Positions 17,989 to 26,029 of a stretch of 39,417 nucleotides of DNA are shown here, one piece after another. This DNA is from Accumulibacter sp. GTDB taxonomy: Bacteria; Pseudomonadota; Gammaproteobacteria; Burkholderiales; Rhodocyclaceae. The translations under genes were made by a program, and so were the position numbers. The notes under the pieces were generated by a model. That model did no database searches. It was not told the origin of the DNA and worked only from the letters and a program-made list of their open reading frames with translations. Every line of letters starts with the position of its first letter. The first letter of the stretch is position 1. Location of the stretch: the NCBI RefSeq assembly GCF_023806635.1, contig NZ_JAMTDQ010000007.1, forward strand, positions 1 through 39,417, written 5' to 3'.

Positions 17989-19128
17989 TCAGTAGAGGTA
18001 AGAGAGCAGGCTCATCAGCCGGATGTAGCCCGCGCCGAGCAGGTTCATCAGGAAGTTGTCGCCGGTGAAGACCATCACCTCGGCCTGACCGCCGGGGCGC
18101 AGCCTGCCCAGGCGCTCCGCTTCGGCAGCATCGAACTCGATCGCGACCGGGAAGCGTTGCGCCTGCCGCAGCCAGTCGCGGCTGTTCTGGATCGTCGGCA
18201 GGGTTCCCGGCGCTGCCTGCTGCTGCCCGGAACTGACGCCGCCGCCGACACTGCGCACGCGGCCCTTGAGCACCTCGCCGGGCAGCACGTCGAGGACGAT
18301 CGCCACCTCGTCGCCGGGATTGATATGGCCGAGGTTGTTCTCGGTCAGGTCGGCGCTGATCCACAGATCGTGCATCGCGATCAGCGTCATCGCCGCCGCG
18401 CCTGCCTGGGCAAAATGGCCGACATCGGTGCGCAGGTCGGTGACGACACCCCGGCCGGGGGCGAGCACCCGCGTACGCGCCAGGTCGAGCTCGGCCTTCT
18501 CGATCGCCGAGCGCGCGCTGCGCAGTTGCGCGTTGTTGTCGCCGCTCTCGCCGGCGGCCTCCTGCGCCTTGCGCAGGTCGGCCTCGGCGGCCTTTTCCTG
18601 GCTGCGCGCCTGGATCCGGGTGGCCTGCGCGACCTCCAGCCGGCGCACCGAAATGGCGCCGGGGTCCTCGGCGTAGAGTGTTTCCTGGCGCGTCGCATCC
18701 TTTTCGGCCTTGACGTGGTTGGCCTGCGCCGCCTGCAGCGATGCGCGAGCCGCCTCGACGGTTGCCGCCGAGGCGTTGACCGAGCGCTGCACGGACTCGT
18801 AGTCCGAGCGACTGCGCTGCAGGGCGATCCGGTACTGGCTCGGATCGATGTCGAACAGCGGCTGCCCCGGTTGCACCTGGTCATTGTTCCGCACGTGCAC
18901 CGCCAGCACCTTGCCCGCCACTTCGGCGGCGACCGGCACGACGAAGGCCTGCACCCGCGCCTGCGTGGTGTGCGGCGTCAGACGGTCGGCGGCGAAATAC
19001 CAGAGCAGGCTGGCGACGATCAGCGCCAGGACGACCGTCGCACCGAACCGCGTCGCCTTGCCCGGCTGCTCTGCTGCTTCGCCGCCGTTCGCGGTCGGCG
19101 GGTTCTGGCTGGGCGATTCCTCGGTCAT
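17989..19128 (-). CDS. HlyD-family membrane fusion protein
   Basis: A 379-aa periplasmic adaptor. A single membrane helix lies at about residues 30-47. Next comes a lipoyl-like half (RVQAFVVPVAAEVAGKVLAV), a long Ala/Gln/Glu-rich coiled coil (about 95-205), the second half (LDLARTRVLAPGRGVVTDLR) and a beta-barrel region (DEVAIVLDVLPGEVLKGRV). This is the EmrA/AaeA type order. It overlaps the outer-membrane gene upstream by four bases (ATGA) and is followed by the DUF2955-type gene, so the three form one tripartite export system. Confidence 0.88.
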   Translation of the reverse strand: MTEESPSQNPPTANGGEAAEQPGKATRFGATVVLALIVASLLWYFAADRLTPHTTQARVQAFVVPVAAEVAGKVLAVHVRNNDQVQPGQPLFDIDPSQYRIALQRSRSDYESVQRSVNASAATVEAARASLQAAQANHVKAEKDATRQETLYAEDPGAISVRRLEVAQATRIQARSQEKAAEADLRKAQEAAGESGDNNAQLRSARSAIEKAELDLARTRVLAPGRGVVTDLRTDVGHFAQAGAAAMTLIAMHDLWISADLTENNLGHINPGDEVAIVLDVLPGEVLKGRVRSVGGGVSSGQQQAAPGTLPTIQNSRDWLRQAQRFPVAIEFDAAEAERLGRLRPGGQAEVMVFTGDNFLMNLLGAGYIRLMSLLSYLY

Positions 19129-20690
19129 CGTTGTTCCCTCTCCGGTGTCATCTGTGGCGGGACAGCGTCGGGCGGCGGCAGCGGCACCGTCAGCAGTTCC
19201 CGCCAGTCGCTGCGCTCGGCCATCGTCTCGCGCGTCGCGTCGTCCACCAGTGGCCGGCTGCGCGCCGTCTGCCAGCCGCCGCCCATCGCCTTGTACAGCG
19301 TGACCAGGCTCTGGGCGACGTTGCCGAGGTTGTTCACCAGCCGTTCCTGCTGGCTGAACAGCGCTCGTTGCGAATCGAGCACGCGCTCGAAGCCGGCCAT
19401 CCCCTCGCGGTACTGGATGGTCGCGATGTCGAGCGAGCGCTGTGCGGCCTTGACCGACTCTTCGAGCAGCGGAACCTGTTCGCGGTTGGCGACGAAGCCG
19501 ACGGCCGCGTCATCGACCTCGCGCGCCGCCTGCAGTACCGTCCCCTGGTACTGCTCGTAGAGTTGCTGGAAGCGGGCATCCTGGACCAGCACCTCGTTGC
19601 TCAGGCGGCCGAAGTCGAAGACGTTCCACACCAGGCTGGGACCGATCGCCCAGTCGAACTTCCTGGGGGCACCGGAAAGCGAGGTCGTCGAGACACCGAG
19701 CGAACCGAGCAGTGTGATCGACGGGTAGAGGTCGGCGACGCTGACGCCGATCAGCGCCGATTGCGCCGCCAGTTGCATCTCGGCGGCACGAACGTCGGGG
19801 CGACGGCGCAGCATCTCGGCCGGCATGTCGGCGACGATCGCCAGTTCGCTCCGCGGGATGCGTTCCCGGCCGGCCGCCATTTCCGGCAGCGGACCCGGCG
19901 GGCGGGCGAGCAGCACGGATAGCGCGTTCTGCGTCTGGCGCAGGCTGCCCTCGATCTGCGGGATCGTGGCGAGCGTGCTCAGGTACTGCGATCTCGCCTG
20001 CTGCACGTCCAGTTCCGAGTCGTTGCCATGCTTGAACAGGCGCTCGGTGATCTCCAGGCTGCGCTTCTGCAGCACGGCGTTTTCGCGGGCAATCGTCAGT
20101 CGCAGTTCCAGCGTGCGGATGGCCACATAGAATGACGCCGTCTGCGCGGCGATCAGCACCTGCACGTCGTCGTACTGCGCGATGCTGGCGAAGTAGGCGG
20201 CATCCGCGGCCTCGATGCTGCGCCGGAACTTGCCCCAGAAATCGATTTCCCAGCCGACGCCGAAGCCGATGTTGTACGCCGTCAACGCGGTGTCCGGGCC
20301 GCTGCTCGCCTCGGTTCCCATGCGCACGACCTTGCCGGTCACCTGCTGCTGCTGCGGGTAGAGCAGGCTGCCGGCGATCGCCAGTTGCGCACGCGCTTCC
20401 ATGATGCGCATGCCGGCCGTGCGCACGTTCGGGTTGACGCGCTGCGCCTCGGCGACCAGCCCGTCGAGTATGGGGTCGTCGAAGTTGCGCCACCAATCCT
20501 CGGTCTGGGCGCGCGGCCTGCCGTGTTGTTCCGCGGCCAGTGTCGTCAGCGAGCCACCCGACCAGGCGCCGAGCCAAGGCGTTTCAGGCGACTTGAAATC
20601 CGGCCCGACTGCAGAGCAGCCGGCGAGCAGCAGCGTCGCGGCGAAGACGGAAAGCGGACGGCCGGAGACCCCGGCAAGGCATTCCCGCAC
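19125..20690 (-). CDS. NodT/OprM-type outer membrane efflux lipoprotein
   Basis: A 521-aa TolC-like outer membrane factor. The lipobox LAGC at residues 22-25 makes Cys25 the lipidated residue, followed by SAVGPDFKSPETPW, a typical NodT start. Two repeated OEP halves follow, each with long helices (for example ERLFKHGNDSELDVQQARSQ in the first and IQYREGMAGFERVLDSQR in the second). The GTG at 20690 is the only start before the lipobox and lies four bases after the permease stop. It would connect the HlyD adaptor to the outside of the cell. Confidence 0.9.
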   Translation of the reverse strand: MRECLAGVSGRPLSVFAATLLLAGCSAVGPDFKSPETPWLGAWSGGSLTTLAAEQHGRPRAQTEDWWRNFDDPILDGLVAEAQRVNPNVRTAGMRIMEARAQLAIAGSLLYPQQQQVTGKVVRMGTEASSGPDTALTAYNIGFGVGWEIDFWGKFRRSIEAADAAYFASIAQYDDVQVLIAAQTASFYVAIRTLELRLTIARENAVLQKRSLEITERLFKHGNDSELDVQQARSQYLSTLATIPQIEGSLRQTQNALSVLLARPPGPLPEMAAGRERIPRSELAIVADMPAEMLRRRPDVRAAEMQLAAQSALIGVSVADLYPSITLLGSLGVSTTSLSGAPRKFDWAIGPSLVWNVFDFGRLSNEVLVQDARFQQLYEQYQGTVLQAAREVDDAAVGFVANREQVPLLEESVKAAQRSLDIATIQYREGMAGFERVLDSQRALFSQQERLVNNLGNVAQSLVTLYKAMGGGWQTARSRPLVDDATRETMAERSDWRELLTVPLPPPDAVPPQMTPEREQR

Positions 20691-20694
20691 CGGC

Positions 20695-21828
20695 TCAGAG
20701 CATCATCGAACGTTGGTCGCCGGCAGCCGGTTGCCGCGCACGCTCCGGGTTGTCATCGACCCAGCGCATGAATATCTGGTAGCCCAGCGCAAGCGCGGCA
20801 GCACCGATGAACATGCCGAGGATGCCGTCCGTCGCCATGCCGCCCAGCGCGCCCAGGAGGATCACCGGCATCGGCGCATCGACACCGCGGCCGAGCAGCA
20901 ACGGCTTGAGGACGTTGTCGACCGAGCCGGCGACCATGATCAATGCCGTATAGGCGATGGCCGGAGTTGTCTCGTAGCTGCCGCTCGCCCAGATCCAGCC
21001 GATCACCGGCAGCGTGACGATGGCGGCCGGCACCTGCGCGACACCAAGCATGAGGACGACCAGTGCCAGCGCGCCGGCGAACGGGACATTCGCGATGACC
21101 ATCGAGATGCCGACCAGAAGCGCCTGGATGCAGGCGATGCCGATCACGCCCGAGGCGACGGCGCGCACCGTCGAGGTCGCCAGCTGGGCAAACTCGGCGC
21201 CACGGGCGACGCCGGCGACGCGCTCGAAGATCGCCTGCATCGCGCGTCCCCCCGATTCGCCGAAGGCCATCATGATGCCGGCGACGACGAACGAAAACAG
21301 GAACATGAGCAGGCCGCCGCCGAGGCTGGCAACGATGCCCAGCGCCTTGCCCGCCAGCTCGCCGATCTTCGGCTGCATGCTCTTGACCAGTCCGGGCAGG
21401 TCGGCATGCGCCTGCGACCAGGCTGCATGGGCCTTCTTGCCGACAACCGGCCATTCCGCGATGCTTGCGGGCGGTGCCGGGATGCTTAGCGTGTTGTCCT
21501 TCACCCCGTTGATCAACCCGTGGACCGAATCGCCGAACGAACTGCCCAGGATCACGGTCGGTACGACGATCAGGCCGACGCCGAGGACGACGATCAGTGT
21601 GGCCGCGCGCCCCTGCCTGCCGCCGACCTTCTGCGCGAGCTTCTGGTGCAAAGGATAGAGGGTGACCGCCAGGATCAGCGCCCACAGCATCATCGTCAGG
21701 AACGGCGAGAAGAAGTGGAAGCACAGCCACACGAGGCCAAGCACGAGGCCGACGCGGATGAACAGGTCGAACAGGCGCCGCGCAACGCGGTCTTCCAGTT
21801 CGTGATCGGCTTCGCGGGGTGGATTCAT
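20695..21828 (-). CDS. AI-2E/PerM-family permease
   Basis: A 377-aa membrane protein of the AI-2E transporter (PerM, YdiK, TqsA) family. The sequence opens with a cytosolic end, then RVGLVLGLVWLCFHFFSPF and further helices. Conserved late blocks include VPAAIVTLPVIGWIW, GSVDNVLKPLLLGRG and PVILLGALGGMATDGILGMF. The ATG at 21828 has AGGAGA eight bases upstream; the open frame beyond it is not family-like. Members export diverse small molecules or ions and true AI-2 export is the exception. It is the first gene of the five-gene operon with the tripartite exporter and channel. Confidence 0.87.
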   Translation of the reverse strand: MNPPREADHELEDRVARRLFDLFIRVGLVLGLVWLCFHFFSPFLTMMLWALILAVTLYPLHQKLAQKVGGRQGRAATLIVVLGVGLIVVPTVILGSSFGDSVHGLINGVKDNTLSIPAPPASIAEWPVVGKKAHAAWSQAHADLPGLVKSMQPKIGELAGKALGIVASLGGGLLMFLFSFVVAGIMMAFGESGGRAMQAIFERVAGVARGAEFAQLATSTVRAVASGVIGIACIQALLVGISMVIANVPFAGALALVVLMLGVAQVPAAIVTLPVIGWIWASGSYETTPAIAYTALIMVAGSVDNVLKPLLLGRGVDAPMPVILLGALGGMATDGILGMFIGAAALALGYQIFMRWVDDNPERARQPAAGDQRSMML

Positions 21829-22104
21829 CGGGCGTCTCCTGTTGTGTGGACAAGGCATCGGCACTCTTCTGCTCCGGCAGGCAGATGTCGCGGCGCCGCT
21901 CGATCGGGCGGCATCCTGGCCGGGGACGGTCGGCAAGCCGCCGTTGGCGACGAACAGGCTGCTGCAGGCCAGGTCGCCGACTCTACACCAACTCTCGGGG
22001 ACAGCGAGCATGCTGGCCCATTGGCAGCCACGCTGGACCAGCTGTGGCTCGCCGCCCGCTCCCTCGGCGCCGACCGGGTGGGCGACGGCGAGGGCTCATG
22101 CACC

Positions 22105-22542
22105 TCATTGCTTCGAAGCGCTGCTGGCGTTGCTCGTGCTCTGATCGTTCCTGTTGGACATCACCACCCCGGTCACCACCGCGCCGACGGCGGCTCCGAC
22201 CAATGCCGCGCCGATCTTGTTGTCGTGATCGTCATCGTCGTCGTAGTACCGGGCGCGATAGCGGTCAGCATAGCCGTCCCGATAGTCGCCGCGGTAATAG
22301 TCGCGCCGGTACTCGCGGTGGTGCTGGACCGCCGCGCCGGCGACGAATGCGCGCCGCTCGCGCTCGTGCTGTCGCAGATCGCGGTCCACGGCCGCGGCGC
22401 GCAGCACCTGGCCATCGTGCCGTCTGAGTTCATGCCGATATCGGTCACCCGCCATGACATCGGGTGCGCCGACGGTGCCGGCGCCGAGCAGGAACACGGC
22501 TGCCGCCATGGCGGACAGAAACCTCGAGACTCTTGCGTTCAT
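22105..22542 (-). CDS. Small exported protein with glycine zipper
   Basis: A 145-aa protein I cannot assign to a named family. A signal peptide is clear (about residues 1-31, FLSAMAAAVFLLGAG, ending PDVMA). The mature part is Arg, Tyr and Asp rich (HREYRRDYYRGDYRDGYADR, then DDDDDHDN). It finishes with a glycine-zipper helix GAALVGAAVGAVVTGVV and a Ser/Asn tail. The ATG at 22542 has AAGGAG eight bases upstream. It is the last of six small exported proteins on this strand and follows the HdeA-like gene by 35 bases. The 275 bases between it and the permease hold no supported gene. Confidence 0.72.
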   Translation of the reverse strand: MNARVSRFLSAMAAAVFLLGAGTVGAPDVMAGDRYRHELRRHDGQVLRAAAVDRDLRQHERERRAFVAGAAVQHHREYRRDYYRGDYRDGYADRYRARYYDDDDDHDNKIGAALVGAAVGAVVTGVVMSNRNDQSTSNASSASKQ

Positions 22543-22577
22543 CGTTCTATCTCCTTGAGCAGACGCTGCACTGGCGA

Positions 22578-22955
22578 CTAGCGCATGTCCTTGACGGCGT
22601 CGAGGAAGAGCTTGGAATCGTTGCCCTTGCACGTATTGAACATGACGCCGACCAGTTGCATCACACCCTTCTCGTCGAAAGGGTAACGCCTGGCGTCGAT
22701 GCCATCGCGGCCGTTCAGGTAGCCATGTGTCCAGGCCACGTAGGCAAAGGCCCGGTCCTGCGCGCCCTTGAGCATCTTCTTGTCCTTGTTCAGCTTGGGG
22801 TCGGCCGCGGCGAAGATGTCGAGGAGATCGCCGCAGGTGGTGGTCGCGAACGGGATGCTCTTGGGCTTCTTGGCGCCACCGGCCTCGCTGGCGGCAAACG
22901 CCGGAGGAAGGAGGCAGAGGGCGAGCAGGCAACCGGCAACAAGCTTTTTCTTCAT
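22578..22955 (-). CDS. HdeA-like small periplasmic protein
   Basis: A 125-aa protein with a signal peptide (MKKKLVAGCLLALCLLPPAFA). The mature part has two cysteines, in TTCGDLLDIF and MFNTCKGN, that can form one disulfide around a helical core with YVAWTHGYLNG. The cysteine spacing and helix pattern resemble HdeA/HdeB acid-stress chaperones and the related Rap1a-type fold. This is a judgement by eye. The ATG at 22955 with AAGGA six bases before it is preferred to an in-frame upstream start that lacks a signal peptide. Confidence 0.65.
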   Translation of the reverse strand: MKKKLVAGCLLALCLLPPAFAASEAGGAKKPKSIPFATTTCGDLLDIFAAADPKLNKDKKMLKGAQDRAFAYVAWTHGYLNGRDGIDARRYPFDEKGVMQLVGVMFNTCKGNDSKLFLDAVKDMR

Positions 22956-23195
22956 GGGTGGTCCTTTGCAGATGGATGGTGATGTATGCGGCGCATTCTG
23001 GAACTCGAAGAGCAAGGCGGAATTCCGGGAAAGTGAAGCCGGGCAGGCAGCTCAACCCGGTCCGGCGTTCGCGAGACGGCGGGGCAGACGGGAGAACAGC
23101 GCAAGGCGCCGCTGGCAGACGTTCGATGGCAGCAATCCGGCGCCGCCGCGTGCAGCATCGCGAATCGTTTCACCCGACGGTCGCTCGCTTGCAGC

Positions 23196-23666
23196 TCAGT
23201 CGGCGACGATCTTGCCGGTGGTCCTGGCGTCGGAATCGCACCAGGTGTCTTCGCCCTTGAGGCGGCGATCGCCCTGGATGGTGTAGGTGATGAAGCCCTG
23301 CTTGAATACCAGCGCGCCGTCGCTGCGCCTGGCCTTGACTGCCTTGCCATTGACCTTGACGTGTTCCCTGTTGTCGATGTGGATTTTCGCCACCGTATCG
23401 CCGCTGGGGCCAACCGCCAGCCAGTTGCCGGCATAGGGCGACTGGCTGGCCTGTGCGCCCTGTCCGGCGTTCCCGCCGGGCGCCTCGGTGACGAAGCCGG
23501 CCTTGGCGTTTTCCGCCCTGGTCTTGTTGATGTCACAGCCCTGCAACTCGCTCACTTGCGTGCAACCGGAGCGTTCCAGCTTCTGGCGGTACTTTGCGTC
23601 GATGGCGAAAGCCGGCGCCTGCATCAGCAGGCCGAGCGCGGCGGCCAGTGGCCAACTCTTCTTCAT
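23196..23666 (-). CDS. Exported protein of unknown function
   Basis: A 156-aa protein with a signal peptide (MKKSWPLAAALGLLMQAPAFA). The mature start IDAKYRQKLERSGCTQVSEL, with a second cysteine soon after (QGCDINKTRAENAK), looks like a small conserved disulfide module. A Gly/Gln-rich linker follows, then a beta-type domain (WLAVGPSGDTVAKIHIDN to DTWCDSDARTTGKIV). I do not recognise a family. A TTG at 23675 in frame has AAGGAG six bases upstream, a better ribosome binding site than the ATG at 23666 has. Protein starts differ by only three residues. Confidence 0.68.
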   Translation of the reverse strand: MKKSWPLAAALGLLMQAPAFAIDAKYRQKLERSGCTQVSELQGCDINKTRAENAKAGFVTEAPGGNAGQGAQASQSPYAGNWLAVGPSGDTVAKIHIDNREHVKVNGKAVKARRSDGALVFKQGFITYTIQGDRRLKGEDTWCDSDARTTGKIVAD

Positions 23667-23760
23667 CTTCTTCAATATGGTCTCCTTGTGGTCCACGGCC
23701 GTCTCCGCGGCATCGGCAGCAGCCTGGGTGCACGGGTCATTCGGTGGCGTCGACCGATTC

Positions 23761-23976
23761 CTACTTGGCAGGCTCCGGCTGTGGCACCGGGCAGGTGATC
23801 ATTTGTGAGGTATCAACGCAGACATTCCTGACGGATCCGTCAGACATCGGTCGTGAGCGGCAGTTGAGCGCTCCTTCGCAGTCCTTGTGCGCCCAGCACT
23901 CTTCGCACAACTTCTTGGGATTGCTGCAGCCGGCAAGCGTCAGTCCCAATAGCAAAGCGAGCAACATTTTCGTCAT
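23761..23976 (-). CDS. Small cysteine-rich lipoprotein
   Basis: A 71-aa protein. The signal peptide ends in a lipobox LAGC, so Cys17 would be lipidated after cleavage. The mature part has six further cysteines (KKLCEECWAHKDCEGALNC, then VRNVCVD and MITCPVP) and probably three disulfides. The ATG at 23976 has GGAGGA six bases upstream. The function is unknown. It belongs to the run of six exported small proteins and lies 94 bases from its downstream neighbour. Confidence 0.7.
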   Translation of the reverse strand: MTKMLLALLLGLTLAGCSNPKKLCEECWAHKDCEGALNCRSRPMSDGSVRNVCVDTSQMITCPVPQPEPAK

Positions 23977-24090
23977 TTCATTCCTCCATTGATCTGCGTT
24001 CATGAATCGCGACTCAGAACCGTGCGTGGTCAGGTACCCAGGACAAAAGTGGTGCTTCCCTCAACCGCCGTCCGGGGAAAGCCCCAGGGT

Positions 24091-24118
24091 AGCTGGTGGC
24101 CAGGCCTGGCCGCCAGCT
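24091..24118. repeat. Near-perfect 28-bp palindrome between two small genes
   Basis: AGCTGGTGGCCAGG (24091-24104) is followed at once by its reverse complement with one T-G wobble, CCTGGCCGCCAGCT (24105-24118). On the minus strand it starts eight bases after the stop of the 59-aa lipoprotein gene. There is no T-run after it, so it may be a factor-assisted terminator, an mRNA-stabilising hairpin or a protein site. A smaller GGGG-AAAG-CCCC hairpin is next to it (24074-24085). Confidence 0.6.
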
Positions 24119-24126
24119 GGCGATGC

Positions 24127-24306
24127 TCAGTGGTGCAGGTCTACCATCATGCCGATGCCACCACCGATCAGCGCGCCAGTGGTGCCATCGCCACCGCTCG
24201 CCTTGCCGATTCCCGCTCCGACCATGCTGCCGGCGGCGGTGTAGCAGGCAGTGCTCACCATGGCCACCACCAACATGGCGGCGACGACTTTCAGTTTCCG
24301 TCCCAT
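24127..24306 (-). CDS. 59-aa lipoprotein with glycine zipper
   Basis: A very short gene easily missed by length cut-offs. It encodes MGRKLKVVAAMLVVAMVSTAC, then YTAAGSMVGAGIGKASGGD and GTTGALIGGGIGMMVDLHH. STAC at residues 18-21 is a plausible lipobox (Cys21). The mature part is two short glycine-zipper stretches. AAAGG lies eight bases before the ATG at 24306. Glycine-zipper lipoproteins often insert in the outer membrane. It lies 13 bases after the next upstream gene ends, so the two are probably cotranscribed. Confidence 0.68.
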   Translation of the reverse strand: MGRKLKVVAAMLVVAMVSTACYTAAGSMVGAGIGKASGGDGTTGALIGGGIGMMVDLHH

Positions 24307-24319
24307 ATCCGTTGCCTTT

Positions 24320-24706
24320 CTAGGGTTGCTTCTTGACGATGTTGCGCCAGACGACGATCATCACCGGCGTCGAAAGTCTGGACGGATTCGCCTCGTACCA
24401 GCTCGTGATGCGCGCCTCGAACTCGCCCGGCTTGACCGTCTCGGTGGCCTTCATGATGCCCTCGCTGACCGGCGGGATCTTCTGGTTGGTGCCCTTGGCG
24501 TAGGCGCCCTCGGCCATGATCATGTTGGCGACGCCCTTCAGGAAAGCCATCCGTTCCGATGCCGCAGAGTTCATCCAGTCGTTGCCGGTCACCACCAGGG
24601 GATTCGTCGCTTCCGGCCGCAGGGCGTTGGACTGCTGTGCCAGGGCCGGCGTTGCAGCTGCAGCGATGCACGCTGCCGCCAGCCAATATTTCCACAACAT
24701 TGTCAT
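24320..24706 (-). CDS. Exported protein of unknown function downstream of the 82-bp block
   Basis: A 128-aa protein with a signal peptide (MTMLWKYWLAAACIAAAA, ending TPALA). The mature part has no cysteine and is helical, with DWMNSAASERMAFLKGVANM as its most family-like stretch. The KGVANMI element resembles the YVAWTHGYLNG helix of the HdeA-like neighbour in placement, but no relationship can be claimed. The ATG at 24706 has AAGGGA five bases before it. The gene is first in the run of six, and its upstream region carries copy A of the duplicated regulatory block. Function unknown. Confidence 0.7.
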   Translation of the reverse strand: MTMLWKYWLAAACIAAAATPALAQQSNALRPEATNPLVVTGNDWMNSAASERMAFLKGVANMIMAEGAYAKGTNQKIPPVSEGIMKATETVKPGEFEARITSWYEANPSRLSTPVMIVVWRNIVKKQP

Positions 24707-25149
24707 GGTTTTCCCTTCATCAGATGAAGATCGTGTCACCCGTACGAACTCTCCAGCGCGTCCGGAGAGGCGACGGCAACACGCCCGCTGCGGCTCGCTG
24801 CGAGGACAGAAGTCCCGGACAGGCTCGCGACGCGAGACTGAGTGCGGCCGCAATAGGGGCCGATTCTAGCGACGCCTGGCGTGCCCGAACAGTCAGGCAT
24901 CGCCTGTCAGGAATGCCCCGACAGGGGCCAGAATGGCGTGGCGCGCCCGGCTCGTGAACCCTGCTGGCGATCAACGCCCCGAGGGCGTCAACCGGCTCGC
25001 CGATCCCCGGGGGAATTGAAGTTCTCCCGGACACGCCGGCACGCTGGGTGCTCGAGTCGAGTGGGTCGTCCCGTCGACGTCGCTCTTCGGTGAATGTGGC
25101 CTCGGGGACTCGCTGAGGTCGCTGCCGTACGCATTGCCGACACACCAAC
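24707..25149. other. Intergenic region with regulatory block A
   Basis: About 440 bases without a supported gene. Open frames here on both strands lack ribosome binding sites and recognisable protein features. The only structure I can support is the 82-bp block at 24865-24946, whose -10-like box points towards the minus-strand gene at 24706. The remainder up to the terminator at 25150 shows nothing recognisable. Confidence 0.6.
24863..24946 (-). promoter_or_regulatory. Regulatory block, copy A (promoter-like, 82-bp repeat)
   Basis: Positions 24865-24946 align without gaps to 27250-27331 at 63 of 82 bases (77 %, counted by hand). Read on the minus strand, the block holds CCTGACAGG (itself palindromic), then GCCTGAC, so that CCTGAC is repeated at a 14-base step. 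It then runs GCCAGGCG and ends in TAGAAT (24863-24868), a good -10 box. Similarity stops at the -10 box. The start site would be near 24856, about 150 bases before the exported-protein gene at 24706. No proper -35 is present, which suggests an activator-dependent promoter. Confidence 0.55.
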
Positions 25150-25177
25150 GAAAAAGGGCCGCCCCGAGGGCGGCCCC
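25150..25177 (-). terminator. Terminator of the PEP-CTERM gene
   Basis: On the minus strand GGGGCCGCC and GGCGGCCC form a GC-rich stem around a short CTCGG-type loop, followed by TTTTT (the plus strand reads AAAAAGGGCCGCCCC then GAGGGCGGCCCC). It lies 25 bases after the stop of the PEP-CTERM gene and fits an intrinsic terminator. Confidence 0.88.
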
Positions 25178-25201
25178 GTATGGCCAGGGCGATCCGGAGA
25201 A

Positions 25202-25897
25202 TCAGGCCTTCTCCGCGCGACGCGCGCCGACCAAGCCCACCAGGCCGAGGCCGACGAGCGCCAGCGAGGCCGGTTCCGGCACCTCGTCAATGCGGCTGGT
25301 GGCAGTGTCGGTGTCCATTGTGAACTGGATCGACGCCGGTGCCGTGGCCCCGGAGAGTCCGCCTTGGATCGTCACGTTGACGCGGGTGTACAGGTCACCG
25401 TAGGGACTGGCCGGATCCCCAGCCACGGCGAGGATGTCCGTGTAGGCCGCAGCGAGCAGCAAGGTGCTCGTGTCGCTGAAGTCGGACCCGCTTGCCGAGC
25501 CCGGAGTGCCAGGGGAGGGCAAGGTGCGGTCGAACACCGTGCGGCCCGGCTGGCCGTCGAACTGGAGGAAGTTCAGCGGGGCCGCAAGCGAGGTCGTCAG
25601 CGTCCAGAGGCTGGAGAACGTGTCACCGCACATGGCGACCGACCAGCCGGTGCCCGCCGCCGAGCCGCAGTTCCCAATGCCTGCGGCCCAGGTCGCCGTC
25701 TCGGAGTAAGGGCTCAGGCCGCCAAAGGCGGCGGTGATCTGCATGCCCCCCATCTCATTGCCGTCCGTCTGGAAGCCCGTCAGCCCGGCCGTGGTGTGCA
25801 GCGTACCGTTCGACGCGGACACGGTCGTAGTCGCTTGCGCAAACGGAACCAAGCCAGCCGCAAGGGCCAGCGCCACGAGAGTTCTTTTCATTGCCAT
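25202..25897 (-). CDS. PEP-CTERM sorting-domain protein
   Basis: A 231-aa exported protein. The signal peptide is MAMKRTLVALALAAGLVPFAQA. The body is rich in Thr, Ser, Gly and Ala and looks like a beta-rich secreted domain with two cysteines (IGNCGSAAG and AMCGDTF). The C-terminus is a full PEP-CTERM signal: VPEPASLALVGLGLVGLVG followed by ARRAEKA. Such proteins are processed by an exosortase (EpsH/XrtA type) and usually belong to the exopolysaccharide or floc matrix. No exosortase is encoded in this window. The ATG at 25897 (GAGG nine bases upstream) is favoured over 25891. A sigma-54 promoter lies upstream. Confidence 0.88.
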   Translation of the reverse strand: MAMKRTLVALALAAGLVPFAQATTTVSASNGTLHTTAGLTGFQTDGNEMGGMQITAAFGGLSPYSETATWAAGIGNCGSAAGTGWSVAMCGDTFSSLWTLTTSLAAPLNFLQFDGQPGRTVFDRTLPSPGTPGSASGSDFSDTSTLLLAAAYTDILAVAGDPASPYGDLYTRVNVTIQGGLSGATAPASIQFTMDTDTATSRIDEVPEPASLALVGLGLVGLVGARRAEKA

Positions 25898-26029
25898 TTC
25901 TTGGTACCTCACTGAAATTGAGCCACGATAATCGGTTTCGTTCCAAGGGGACGCCACCCTTGACGGCTTGCCGACCCTTGCCACTTCGGTCGACTCAGCG
26001 CTGAAAGGCGAAGAGTCTGATGCGTTAAA

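Noticed and set aside
24865-24946. Possible sigma-54 promoter or riboswitch in regulatory block A.
   Set aside because: TGGCGTGCC lacks a GC at the -12 distance, copy B does not keep it, and no known riboswitch core was recognised; the -10-like box is the better explanation.
25094-25915. A 273-codon plus-strand frame opposite the PEP-CTERM gene.
   Set aside because: The minus-strand product has signal peptide, PEP-CTERM signal, sigma-54 promoter and terminator; the plus frame has none.
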